From Dechloromonas sp. HYN0024 (GTDB lineage: Bacteria > Pseudomonadota > Gammaproteobacteria > Burkholderiales > Rhodocyclaceae), in NCBI RefSeq assembly GCF_003441615.1, contig NZ_CP031842.1, positions 2,364,001-2,428,000 of the forward strand: a DNA stretch of 64,000 nucleotides. Direction: 5' to 3'. A program made the position numbers and the translations under genes. This document shows positions 57,221 to 64,000 of the stretch, piece after piece. Each line of letters begins with the position of its first letter. Positions within the stretch are counted from its first letter, which is position 1. Below the pieces are notes generated by a model. The model was not told the origin of the DNA and made no database searches. It saw nothing but the letters and a program-made list of their open reading frames with translations.

Positions 57221-58804
57221 TCAGTGACTGGTGCCCTCGGACTTGCTGATCTTGTTCCAGACGTTGTACTTGCCGACTGGCTTCTTCATCGGCAGGCGCT
57301 TTACTTCACTGAGCGTTACCGCATCGTAGATGATCAGCGCACCATCCATTTCCCACAGGCTGGCGAGCACGTACTTGCCGTCCCTGGTGAATTCGACATG
57401 GGCGAAGGTCTTGCCCGGCGCAGGCTTGAGTTCAGCGACGATTTCCAGTTTTTCCTTGTCGATGATCTGCATGGTGTCCTTGAAATCCTTGCTCATCATC
57501 GAATCGGTCCACGCGTAGCGGCTGTTTTCGTGGCTGCGCATGAAGAAGCCGGGGCCGCGCGTCTTGATCTGTTTGATTGTCTGCCAGGTCTGCATATCGA
57601 TGATGCTGATCACGCCTTCGTTGAGATTGGGCGTCGCCATCACTGCTCTGCTCTGCCCGACCTCATCCTTCCAGGTCCAACTGATGCCGGAGCCAAGATG
57701 CGGCATGCCGGGCAGTTGGAGATCGGCGATTTTCCTGCGGGCATCAAGATTAACCACCTGACCGCTGACCGCAGCCCTGGCGTCGTTGCGCGAGGCCCCC
57801 ATGACTTCGTCGTAGCCCTGGGTAAAGTAGAAGTCGTCAAGGTAGTCGTCAAGCTGGGTACGCTGCGGGTTGAGGAACCCGGGAATGAAGGCGCCTTCCT
57901 GATATTTGAAGTCGTGAATCATGCCGGCCGGAATGGCATCGGCCTTGGGGTTGTACGAGACCTCCCAGACCTCCTTGACGTCCTTCAGCGCCACGACGAA
58001 GCTGTGGCGCGGCGCGGCATCGTAGACGGCGGAAACGCGCGAACTGGTCTTGCCGTCCTTGTCAGTGACCGGCAGGATTTTCTTCAGATTGAGATCAGCG
58101 TCGAGAATGACCAGACTGTGCGGCAGATAGTTGGCCACCGCCACCCACTTGCCGTCGCCCGATACGGCGGCGTTGCGCGTGTTGATGCCAGCCCGCACCT
58201 CGGCGACGACTTTCAGATTCCACAGATCGAATTTGGTGATCCAGCCATCCCGCGAGGCAAAGAAAACGTAGCGGCCGTCCGGCGTGAATTTCGGCCCGCC
58301 GTGCAGGGCAAAGCGGCTTTGGAAGCGGTGGATCGGTTCCAGTTTGTCGCCATCGAGGATGGAAACATGGTGATCGCCGGATTCGACGACGACGAAAAGG
58401 TTGAGCGGATCGGCCTTGAACACCGGCTTGTCGGGCAGAGGCTTGGCCTCGAGAACAAGGCGCGAGGCGGTGATTTCCGACGCTCCCCAGACCGGCATGG
58501 GCTTGATCGGCGTATACACATAGTCGACCAGCGCCTTGATCTCGTCGGCCGAAAGCTTGTCGCCGACACCAAGCATCTGGGTTGCCGGTCGGCCTTCGCG
58601 AATCACCTTCTCTGCCTCGGCCTTGCGCAGACGGGCAAGGTTTTCCGGGATCAGCGCGGGGCCGAGTCCTCCCAGCCGCGCCTCGCCGTGACAGGCGGCG
58701 CAGTGATCGCGGTAGGCAGCCGGGGGATCGGCGGCCAATACAGCGGGTGCTGCGGTCAACAGCAGCAGGGCAAAAGCCAAATATCCGAAAGGCCGCCCGT
58801 TCAT
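57221..58804 (-). CDS. nirN: NirN, cytochrome c / d1-type protein of heme d1 maturation
   Basis: The 527-residue periplasmic protein starts at ATG 58804 within the nirJ stop (ATGA). The signal is MNGRPFGYLAFALLLLTAAP...A. A cytochrome c domain follows with heme site HCAACHGEARLGG and axial-ligand candidate in GRPATQML. The rest is an eight-bladed d1 propeller (VVVESGDHHVSILDGDKLEP). NirN is known to oxidise dihydro-heme d1 to heme d1. It resembles NirS, but position next to nirJ and the cytochrome type favour NirN. Confidence 0.85.
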   Translation of the reverse strand: MNGRPFGYLAFALLLLTAAPAVLAADPPAAYRDHCAACHGEARLGGLGPALIPENLARLRKAEAEKVIREGRPATQMLGVGDKLSADEIKALVDYVYTPIKPMPVWGASEITASRLVLEAKPLPDKPVFKADPLNLFVVVESGDHHVSILDGDKLEPIHRFQSRFALHGGPKFTPDGRYVFFASRDGWITKFDLWNLKVVAEVRAGINTRNAAVSGDGKWVAVANYLPHSLVILDADLNLKKILPVTDKDGKTSSRVSAVYDAAPRHSFVVALKDVKEVWEVSYNPKADAIPAGMIHDFKYQEGAFIPGFLNPQRTQLDDYLDDFYFTQGYDEVMGASRNDARAAVSGQVVNLDARRKIADLQLPGMPHLGSGISWTWKDEVGQSRAVMATPNLNEGVISIIDMQTWQTIKQIKTRGPGFFMRSHENSRYAWTDSMMSKDFKDTMQIIDKEKLEIVAELKPAPGKTFAHVEFTRDGKYVLASLWEMDGALIIYDAVTLSEVKRLPMKKPVGKYNVWNKISKSEGTSH

Positions 58805-59940
58805 CGCCCGATTTCCTCGTCGGAAAGATAGCAGCCCGGGTCTTCCGCCCAGGCGTCGCCGGTCATCTGCTGCGCCCGAACGCGGGTATTGCCGTTGCAG
58901 ATACCCAGATAAGCACATTCGCCACACCGCCCCTTGACCGGCCGCGGGTGCTGTTTAAGGCCGGCCATCAGCGCATCGGAGGTATCGGGCCAGATGTCAG
59001 AAAACGGCCGATCCTTGACGTTGCCCAGATTGTGATGCCACCACATGGTGTCCGGATGCACATTGCCGAGGTTGTCGATGTTCGCCACATTGACCCCCGA
59101 GGCGTTGCCACCCCACTGGCGCAGCCTAGCCTCGACATGGGCCGCCTGTTCCGGGAACCGGCGGCGCACCCAGTGCAGGAAATAGACGCCATCGGCGTCG
59201 TTGTTGCCGGTGGTGAACTCCTTGTTCAGCCCACGCTGCTGATACGTCCAACAGGTCTCGAAAAGCAGGTCCATCGCCCAGCGCGTCAACTGGTGCTGGG
59301 CATCATCCTTACGGTTTTTGTTGCCACGCCCGGCATAGTTGAGATGCGAAAAGTAGAATCGGTCGATGCCTTCATCCTCGACCAGCTTGAGCAGGCCGGG
59401 CAGGTCATGGGCGTTGTCCTGCGTCATGGTGAAGCGGACGCCGATTTTCAGGCCAAGGTCGCGGCACAGCCGGATGCCTTTAAGCGATGCCTCGAAAGCC
59501 CCCTCCTGGCGACGGAACCTGTCGTGCGTTTCACGGATGCCGTCGAGCGAGACCCCGACATAGTTGAAATCGCATTCGGCGATGTTGTCGATATTTCGCT
59601 CGTCGATCAACGTGCCATTGGACGACAACCCGACATAGAAACCCTTGGCCTTAGCGCGCTTGGCAATATCATAGATATCCGGCCGGAGCAGCGGTTCGCC
59701 GCCGGAAAGAATGAGCACTGGCACCTTGTAGCCCCGGAGATCGTCCATCACCGTATAAACCTGCTCGGTACTCAACTCGCCGGGGAAGTTGGTATCGGCG
59801 GAAATCGAGTAGCAATGCTTGCAGGTCAGGTTGCAGCGACGGATCAGATTCCAGATCACCACCGGGCCGGGCGGATTGCGTCTGGGGCCGACGGCGGTTG
59901 GCGCAGCGATTTCCTGCATGTACTGGGAGATGCGAAACAT
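58801..59940 (-). CDS. nirJ: NirJ, radical SAM enzyme of heme d1 synthesis
   Basis: The 379-residue protein starts at ATG 59940 (MFRISQYMQEIAAPT) with AAGGAATTCC upstream. The radical SAM motif is IRRCNLTCKHCYSIS, followed by LILSGGEPLLRPDIYD. The C-terminal cluster is CGECAYLGICNGNTRVR, a SPASM-type second Fe-S site. NirJ removes propionate side chains on the way to heme d1. It forms a two-gene operon with nirN under an FNR/NNR-type site. Confidence 0.93.
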   Translation of the reverse strand: MFRISQYMQEIAAPTAVGPRRNPPGPVVIWNLIRRCNLTCKHCYSISADTNFPGELSTEQVYTVMDDLRGYKVPVLILSGGEPLLRPDIYDIAKRAKAKGFYVGLSSNGTLIDERNIDNIAECDFNYVGVSLDGIRETHDRFRRQEGAFEASLKGIRLCRDLGLKIGVRFTMTQDNAHDLPGLLKLVEDEGIDRFYFSHLNYAGRGNKNRKDDAQHQLTRWAMDLLFETCWTYQQRGLNKEFTTGNNDADGVYFLHWVRRRFPEQAAHVEARLRQWGGNASGVNVANIDNLGNVHPDTMWWHHNLGNVKDRPFSDIWPDTSDALMAGLKQHPRPVKGRCGECAYLGICNGNTRVRAQQMTGDAWAEDPGCYLSDEEIGR

Positions 59941-59994
59941 GGAATTCCTTGTCCTTGGCTTCGCCGTATTCAACGGCAGCTCGGCCGGCGATAC

Positions 59995-60010
59995 CTTGAC
60001 GTGCGTCAAG
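59995..60010. promoter_or_regulatory. FNR/DNR/NNR-type operator upstream of nirJ
   Basis: CTTGACGTGCGTCAAG is a palindrome with TTGAC-N4-GTCAA, close to the CRP/FNR-family consensus for anoxia or nitric-oxide regulators. Its centre is 62-63 bases upstream of the nirJ ATG. A site centred at -41.5 would place the transcript start about 21 bases before the ATG. Confidence 0.75.
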
Positions 60011-60054
60011 CCCTTGAAAACCGGACGGTTAGGTGAGCAAGGCTACCCTTGCGG

Positions 60055-60060
60055 TATACT
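60055..60060 (+). promoter_or_regulatory. -10 element next to the ABC gene start (possible leaderless transcript)
   Basis: TATACT ends six bases before ATG 60067, and no ribosome binding site lies between. If it is the -10 box, transcription starts at about the ATG. No good -35 is seen 17 bases upstream. Confidence 0.4.
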
Positions 60061-60066
60061 CGCCGG

Positions 60067-62361
60067 ATGACCCCAAATGCACAAACCCCCGCCAGCAATG
60101 AGCCGGTGCTCCCAGGCCGCTGGGCCGCCGAGCTGGAGGCGAAGCTGGCCACCGACGAAAAGACCCAGGCCTGGGTCGAGATAGACCTCGATAACCGACT
60201 GCAGTTCGCATCCGGCCTTGTCCTCATCACCAATCGGCGACTGCTCGCCCGCTCGCCGGGTGAAGCCGGCTGGAGCGAATGGCCACTGAGTGCCGGGCTC
60301 AAACTCAACCACCACGACCACGCTGGCGTCGGCACGCTGGAACTGGTCGATGCGCAAGGCCGCCTGGCCAACTGGCGCTATACGCTGGGCAACAATCTGG
60401 CCGCCCTGCGCGTCATTACCGAATTCGATCTGCACCTGCACAGCGTGACCACCGGCCAGCCGGTCGAACGTCCCCTGGATGACTGCTGCCCCAAATGCAA
60501 GGCACCGCTCGAGCCGGGTCAGGACGAGTGCCCGATCTGTACCTATGAAACCGCCACACCGCCGTCGACATGGACGCTGTTCCGCCTGTGGCGCTTCGCC
60601 CGGCCTTACAAATGGCAATTGCTGAGCGGCTTTCTGCTCACCTTGATGTCGACGGCAGCGACGCTGGTTGCGCCCTACCTGACCATGCCGCTCATGGACA
60701 ACGTCCTGATCCCTTTCCAGAACGGCAAACCGATTGACTGGAACCTGGTCAGCATGTACCTCGGCGGCCTGTTTGGCGCGGCCATGGTCGCCTGGCTGCT
60801 GGGCTGGGCGCGCACTTACATCCTGGCTCTGGTCTCCGAACGGATCGGCCGCGACCTGCGCACCACCACCTACGAACACCTGCTCGGCCTGTCGCTCGAA
60901 TATTTCGGCGGCAAGCGCACCGGTGACCTGATGGCCCGCATCGGCACCGAAACCGACCGCATCAATGTCTTCCTCTCGCTGCACCTGCTCGATTTCGCCA
61001 CCGACATCCTGATGATCATCATGACGGCGAGCATCCTCTTCTCGATCAACCACTGGCTGGCCATCGTCACCCTGCTGCCGCTGCCCTTCATCGCCTGGAT
61101 GATCCACTACGTGCGCGACAAGCTGCGCACCGGCTTCGAGAAGGTGGACCGCGTCTGGGCCGAAGTGACCAATGTGCTGGCCGACACCATTCCCGGCATC
61201 CGCGTCGTCAAGGCCTTTGCCCAGGAAAAGCGCGAAGCCGAGCGTTTCCGCGAATCGAACGGTCGCAACCTGGCGATGAACGACAAGCTCAACAAGACCT
61301 GGTCGCTGTTCTCGCCCACCGTTACGCTGCTCACCGAAATCGGCCTGCTCGTCGTCTGGGCCTTCGGTATCTGGCAGATTTCCAAGGGCGACATCACGGT
61401 CGGCGTCCTGACCGCCTTCCTCGCCTATATCAGCCGCTTCTACACCCGTCTCGACTCGATGAGCCGCATCGTCTCGGTGACGCAAAAGGCCGCCGCCGGC
61501 GCCAAGCGCATTTTCGACGTACTCGACCACGTATCGAGCGTCCCCGAGCCGACCAACCCGGTCCATCTCGGCAAGGTAGAAGGCCGCCTCGAACTGCGCA
61601 AGGCCAGCTTCCGCTACGGCACCCGTGCCGTCACCCGCGACGTCGATCTGGTCATCGAGCCCGGCGAAATGATCGGTCTGGTCGGCCATTCCGGTTCCGG
61701 CAAGAGCACGCTGGTCAATCTGATCTGCCGTTTCTACGACGTCACCGAAGGCGCGGTCTTCATCGACGGCGTCGATGTCCGCTCGGTGCCGGTTGCCGAA
61801 TTCCGCCAGAACATCGGTCTGGTCCTGCAGGAACCCTTCCTCTTCTTCGGCACCATCGCCGACAACATCGCCTATGGCAAACCGGATGCAACGCGGGCCG
61901 AAATCATCGCCGCCGCCCGCGCCGCCCACGCCCACGAGTTCATCCTGCGCCTGCCGCACGGCTACGACTCGCTGGTCGGCGAACGCGGCCAGGGCCTCTC
62001 CGGCGGCGAGCGCCAGCGCATCTCGATTGCCCGCGCCCTGCTGATCGACCCGAAGATACTGATCCTCGACGAAGCGACCTCCTCGGTCGATACCGAAACC
62101 GAGAAGGAAATCCAGAAGGCGCTCGACAATCTGGTCCGTGGCCGCACCACCATCGCCATCGCCCACCGCCTGTCCACGCTGCGCAAGGCCGACCGCCTCG
62201 TCGTCATGGATCGGGGCCGTCTGGTCGAACTGGGCAACCACGACGAACTGATGGCAGCCGAAGGCCACTATTACAAGCTCTATCAGGCCCAGGCGCGCAA
62301 TGTCGATACCGAAGACACCCTGCAGCGCGCCCCTGACGCCCCAAAAACCCATACGGTCTGA
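60067..62361 (+). CDS. ABC transporter (exporter type) associated with cyanophycin genes
   Basis: The 764-residue protein fuses several parts. An N-terminal domain (about 20-135, LITNRRLLARSPGEAGWSEW) is followed by a zinc ribbon CCPKCKAPLEPGQDECPIC. A six-helix exporter membrane domain (about 180-480, FRLWRFARPYKWQLLSGFLL) and an ATPase domain come next. The ATPase shows Walker A GLVGHSGSGKSTLVNLI, signature LSGGERQRISIARALL and Walker B ILILDEATSSVDT. The substrate is unknown. Its place before DUF1854 and cphA matches a recurring cyanophycin-gene cluster. Confidence 0.88.
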   Translation: MTPNAQTPASNEPVLPGRWAAELEAKLATDEKTQAWVEIDLDNRLQFASGLVLITNRRLLARSPGEAGWSEWPLSAGLKLNHHDHAGVGTLELVDAQGRLANWRYTLGNNLAALRVITEFDLHLHSVTTGQPVERPLDDCCPKCKAPLEPGQDECPICTYETATPPSTWTLFRLWRFARPYKWQLLSGFLLTLMSTAATLVAPYLTMPLMDNVLIPFQNGKPIDWNLVSMYLGGLFGAAMVAWLLGWARTYILALVSERIGRDLRTTTYEHLLGLSLEYFGGKRTGDLMARIGTETDRINVFLSLHLLDFATDILMIIMTASILFSINHWLAIVTLLPLPFIAWMIHYVRDKLRTGFEKVDRVWAEVTNVLADTIPGIRVVKAFAQEKREAERFRESNGRNLAMNDKLNKTWSLFSPTVTLLTEIGLLVVWAFGIWQISKGDITVGVLTAFLAYISRFYTRLDSMSRIVSVTQKAAAGAKRIFDVLDHVSSVPEPTNPVHLGKVEGRLELRKASFRYGTRAVTRDVDLVIEPGEMIGLVGHSGSGKSTLVNLICRFYDVTEGAVFIDGVDVRSVPVAEFRQNIGLVLQEPFLFFGTIADNIAYGKPDATRAEIIAAARAAHAHEFILRLPHGYDSLVGERGQGLSGGERQRISIARALLIDPKILILDEATSSVDTETEKEIQKALDNLVRGRTTIAIAHRLSTLRKADRLVVMDRGRLVELGNHDELMAAEGHYYKLYQAQARNVDTEDTLQRAPDAPKTHTV

Positions 62362-62368
62362 GTCCACG

Positions 62369-62839
62369 ATGACGAACCCCAATTTTCAACTACGCCGCGA
62401 CGCCTTCGGCCAACTGGTCCTGACCGCTGGCAATGGCGACATCCACGAGGGCGTCGTTCCCGTGCGCGCCTTTCCAATCGGCGCGCCGGACGAGGGCATC
62501 GCCCTGGTCAATGTCGAAGGGCATGAAGTCGGCTGGGTCGAGCGCCTGGCCGATCTGCCGGCCGATATTGGCCGCCTGGTCGACGAAGAACTGGCCAGTC
62601 GCGAGTTCGTACCGGAAATCGAGAACATCGTCGATGTCTCGAGCTTCGCCTGCCCGAGCACCTGGCAGGTCAAAACCAATCGTGGCCCGGCCTCGCTGAT
62701 CCTCAAAGGCGAAGACGACATTCGCCGCCTGACGCAGACCCGCCTGCTGATTGCAGACAGCAACGGCATCCAGTTCCTGGTCCGCGACACCGGTGCGCTG
62801 GACCGGCATAGCCGCAAGCTGCTCGACCGATTCCTGTAA
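62369..62839 (+). CDS. DUF1854 protein associated with cyanophycin genes
   Basis: The 156-residue protein starts at ATG 62369, seven bases after the ABC stop. Motifs include VVPVRAFPIGAPDEGIALVN, REFVPEIENIVDVSSFACPS and VLDR-like end HSRKLLDRFL. No enzyme motif is visible and no membrane segment is predicted. The pairing with the ABC protein suggests a soluble partner. Function unknown. Confidence 0.85.
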   Translation: MTNPNFQLRRDAFGQLVLTAGNGDIHEGVVPVRAFPIGAPDEGIALVNVEGHEVGWVERLADLPADIGRLVDEELASREFVPEIENIVDVSSFACPSTWQVKTNRGPASLILKGEDDIRRLTQTRLLIADSNGIQFLVRDTGALDRHSRKLLDRFL

Positions 62840-62866
62840 CGCCGCGTACCAAAACGTTACATTTTT

Positions 62867-62936
62867 TTGTCACGGGTAATCCAACGCTGGTCGAAAGCGT
62901 TAATAATTGTCAGATGCCCCATAACAATTTCTGACA
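62867..62936 (+). promoter_or_regulatory. Upstream region of cphA with an inverted repeat
   Basis: TGTCAGA (62908-62914) and TCTGACA (62930-62936) are 7-base inverted arms separated by 15 bases, ending 25 bases before the cphA ATG. TTGTCA (62867-62872) and TTAATAAT (about 62900-62907) are promoter-like but spaced too far apart for a standard sigma70 pair. It could be an operator or a leader hairpin. Confidence 0.4.
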
Positions 62937-62961
62937 GTGGACGGAGCTGGGCCAAACAAGC

Positions 62962-64000
62962 ATGAAGAAAAAAGACATCATCATTCGGGACATCATCGCC
63001 CTGCGCGGCCCGAACATCTGGACTTACCGCCCGGTTTTTGAAGCCTGGATCGATATCGGCGAGTTCGAAGACTATCCTTCCAACAAGCTGCCCGGCTTCA
63101 CCGAGCGCCTGACCACCTTTCTGCCCTCGCTGATCGAGCACCGCTGCAGCCGCGACGAACGCGGCGGCTTCATCGCCCGACTCAATGAAGGCACGTGGAT
63201 CGGCCACGTCCTCGAACATGTCGCCCTCGAACTGATGACCATGGCCGGCCTGCCCGGTGGTTTCGGCCGAACCCGCGAGACGACCGAACGTGGCGTATAC
63301 AAGCTGGCCATCCGCAACTGGCACGATGACGTCACGAAAATCGCCCTCGAACAGGGTATTTCGCTGATCCTTGCCGCCGTCGAAAACCAGCCCTTTGATG
63401 TCGCCGATATCGTCGATACGCTGCGTCGCAAGGTCGACCGCAAATATCTCGGCCCATCAACCGCCGCCATCGTCAATGCCGCCGACGACCGCGACATCCC
63501 GGCCATCCGCCTGCTCGACGACGGGAACCTCGTCCAGCTCGGCTATGCTGGCGCCATGCGCCGCATCTGGACAGCCGAAACCGACCAGACCAGCGCCATC
63601 GCCGAAACCATTTCACGCGACAAGGACCTGACCAAGGAACTGATTTCCTCGGTCGGCGTCCCGGTCCCCGAAGGCCGCGAAGTCGATAGCGCCGACGACG
63701 CCTGGGATGCCGCCGAAGACATCGGCCTGCCGGTCTGCGTCAAGCCGACTGACGGCAACCACGGGCGCGGCGTCTTCATTGACCTGACGACCAAGGAAGA
63801 AGTCGCACGCGCCTACGCCATTGCCGTCGAGGAAGGCTCTGGCGTGCTTGTCGAACGTTCCATACAGGGCATCGAACACCGCCTGCTGGTGGTCGGCGGC
63901 AAGCTCGTCGCAGCCAACCGCAGCGATCTCATCACGGTGACCGGCGACGGCAAATCGACTGTCCAGGAACTGATCGCCAGCCAGGTCAATACCGACCCCC
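62962..64000 (+). CDS. cphA: Cyanophycin synthetase CphA (partial)
   Basis: The frame runs off the right edge (346 codons visible of a usual 700-900). The N-terminal domain begins MKKKDIIIRDIIALRGPNIW and has GTWIGHVLEHVALELMTMAG. The ATP-grasp domain starts near residue 215 (SRDKDLTKELISSVGVPVPE, then VCVKPTDGNHGRGVFIDL). The enzyme makes the arginine-aspartate storage polymer. The ribosome binding site is weak. It follows DUF1854 by 122 bases. Confidence 0.95.
   Translation, partial: MKKKDIIIRDIIALRGPNIWTYRPVFEAWIDIGEFEDYPSNKLPGFTERLTTFLPSLIEHRCSRDERGGFIARLNEGTWIGHVLEHVALELMTMAGLPGGFGRTRETTERGVYKLAIRNWHDDVTKIALEQGISLILAAVENQPFDVADIVDTLRRKVDRKYLGPSTAAIVNAADDRDIPAIRLLDDGNLVQLGYAGAMRRIWTAETDQTSAIAETISRDKDLTKELISSVGVPVPEGREVDSADDAWDAAEDIGLPVCVKPTDGNHGRGVFIDLTTKEEVARAYAIAVEEGSGVLVERSIQGIEHRLLVVGGKLVAANRSDLITVTGDGKSTVQELIASQVNTDP

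Noticed and set aside
57221..58804. NirS (cytochrome cd1 nitrite reductase) instead of NirN
   Set aside because: The gene is directly coupled to nirJ and the sequence order fits NirN better, but a search should confirm this.
57167..58831. Antisense open frame of about 550 codons over nirN
   Set aside because: nirN has a signal peptide, a heme c motif and a d1 propeller; the antisense frame has none.
60012..60040. CTTGAAAA upstream of the ABC gene as a third sigma32 promoter
   Set aside because: No CCCC-type -10 element follows at 12-15 bases.
60043..62382. Antisense open frame of about 780 codons over the ABC transporter
   Set aside because: It is a shadow of the real gene; the plus-strand product has complete ABC motifs.

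Overview
The window looks like core chromosome of a betaproteobacterium of the order Rhodocyclales, most like Dechloromonas/Azonexus. This is inferred from gene content and order, not from a search. Support: GC-rich coding DNA, the block fimV-truA-trpFBA-accD-folC-dedD-cvpA-purF-metZ, a lipoprotein gene inside the leuCDB cluster, an MSHA-type pilus locus, heme d1 genes and a cyanophycin cluster. I found no insertion sequence, phage, integrase or CRISPR array. No stretch longer than 300 bases lacks a gene.

Left part (1-16.5 kb). A Ser/Thr kinase fused to a cyclic-nucleotide-binding domain is cut by the window edge and diverges from grpE-dnaK-dnaJ. Both grpE and dnaK have a sigma32-like promoter. 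Next come a periplasmic branched-chain amino-acid-type binding protein and cysS, which converge on a shared terminator. A rightward series follows: TPR protein, L,D-transpeptidase, two cyclophilins, lpxH, recQ and a DUF2238 membrane protein. Most of these overlap or nearly touch. An acyl-CoA ligase converges on the series with back-to-back stop codons.

Middle part (16.6-50.7 kb) is almost entirely transcribed leftward. Reading right to left: CBS protein, aroC, DUF465 protein, MFS transporter, leuC, small lipoprotein, leuD, leuB, asd, fimV, ECF-T-like membrane protein, truA, trpF, trpB, trpA, accD, folC, dedD (SPOR), cvpA, purF, metZ, rhlE. After these comes an MSHA pilus locus in the order mshE-mshG-mshF-pilin-pilin-mshI-pilN/mshI2-mshJ-mshK-mshL-mshM-mshN. 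The start of mshE is odd: the ATG with a good ribosome binding site is out of frame with the rest of the gene by one base, at a run of seven C.

Right part (50.7-64 kb). A small HTH protein and a radical SAM protein converge. The radical SAM gene diverges from queD, which is followed by a patatin phospholipase. Then come tRNA-Leu(GAG), an SpmA-SpmB fusion, an operon of two YeeE/YedE sulfur-transport-like proteins plus a YkuD-like protein, and nirJ-nirN for heme d1 with an FNR/NNR-type palindrome upstream. The window ends in a cyanophycin cluster: an ABC exporter with a zinc-ribbon N-terminus, a DUF1854 protein and cphA, which is cut by the edge.

The genes point to a motile or surface-attaching facultative denitrifier that stores nitrogen as cyanophycin. 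The least understood items are the mshE homopolymer break, the ABC-DUF1854 pair before cphA, and two RNA structures placed over translation starts.
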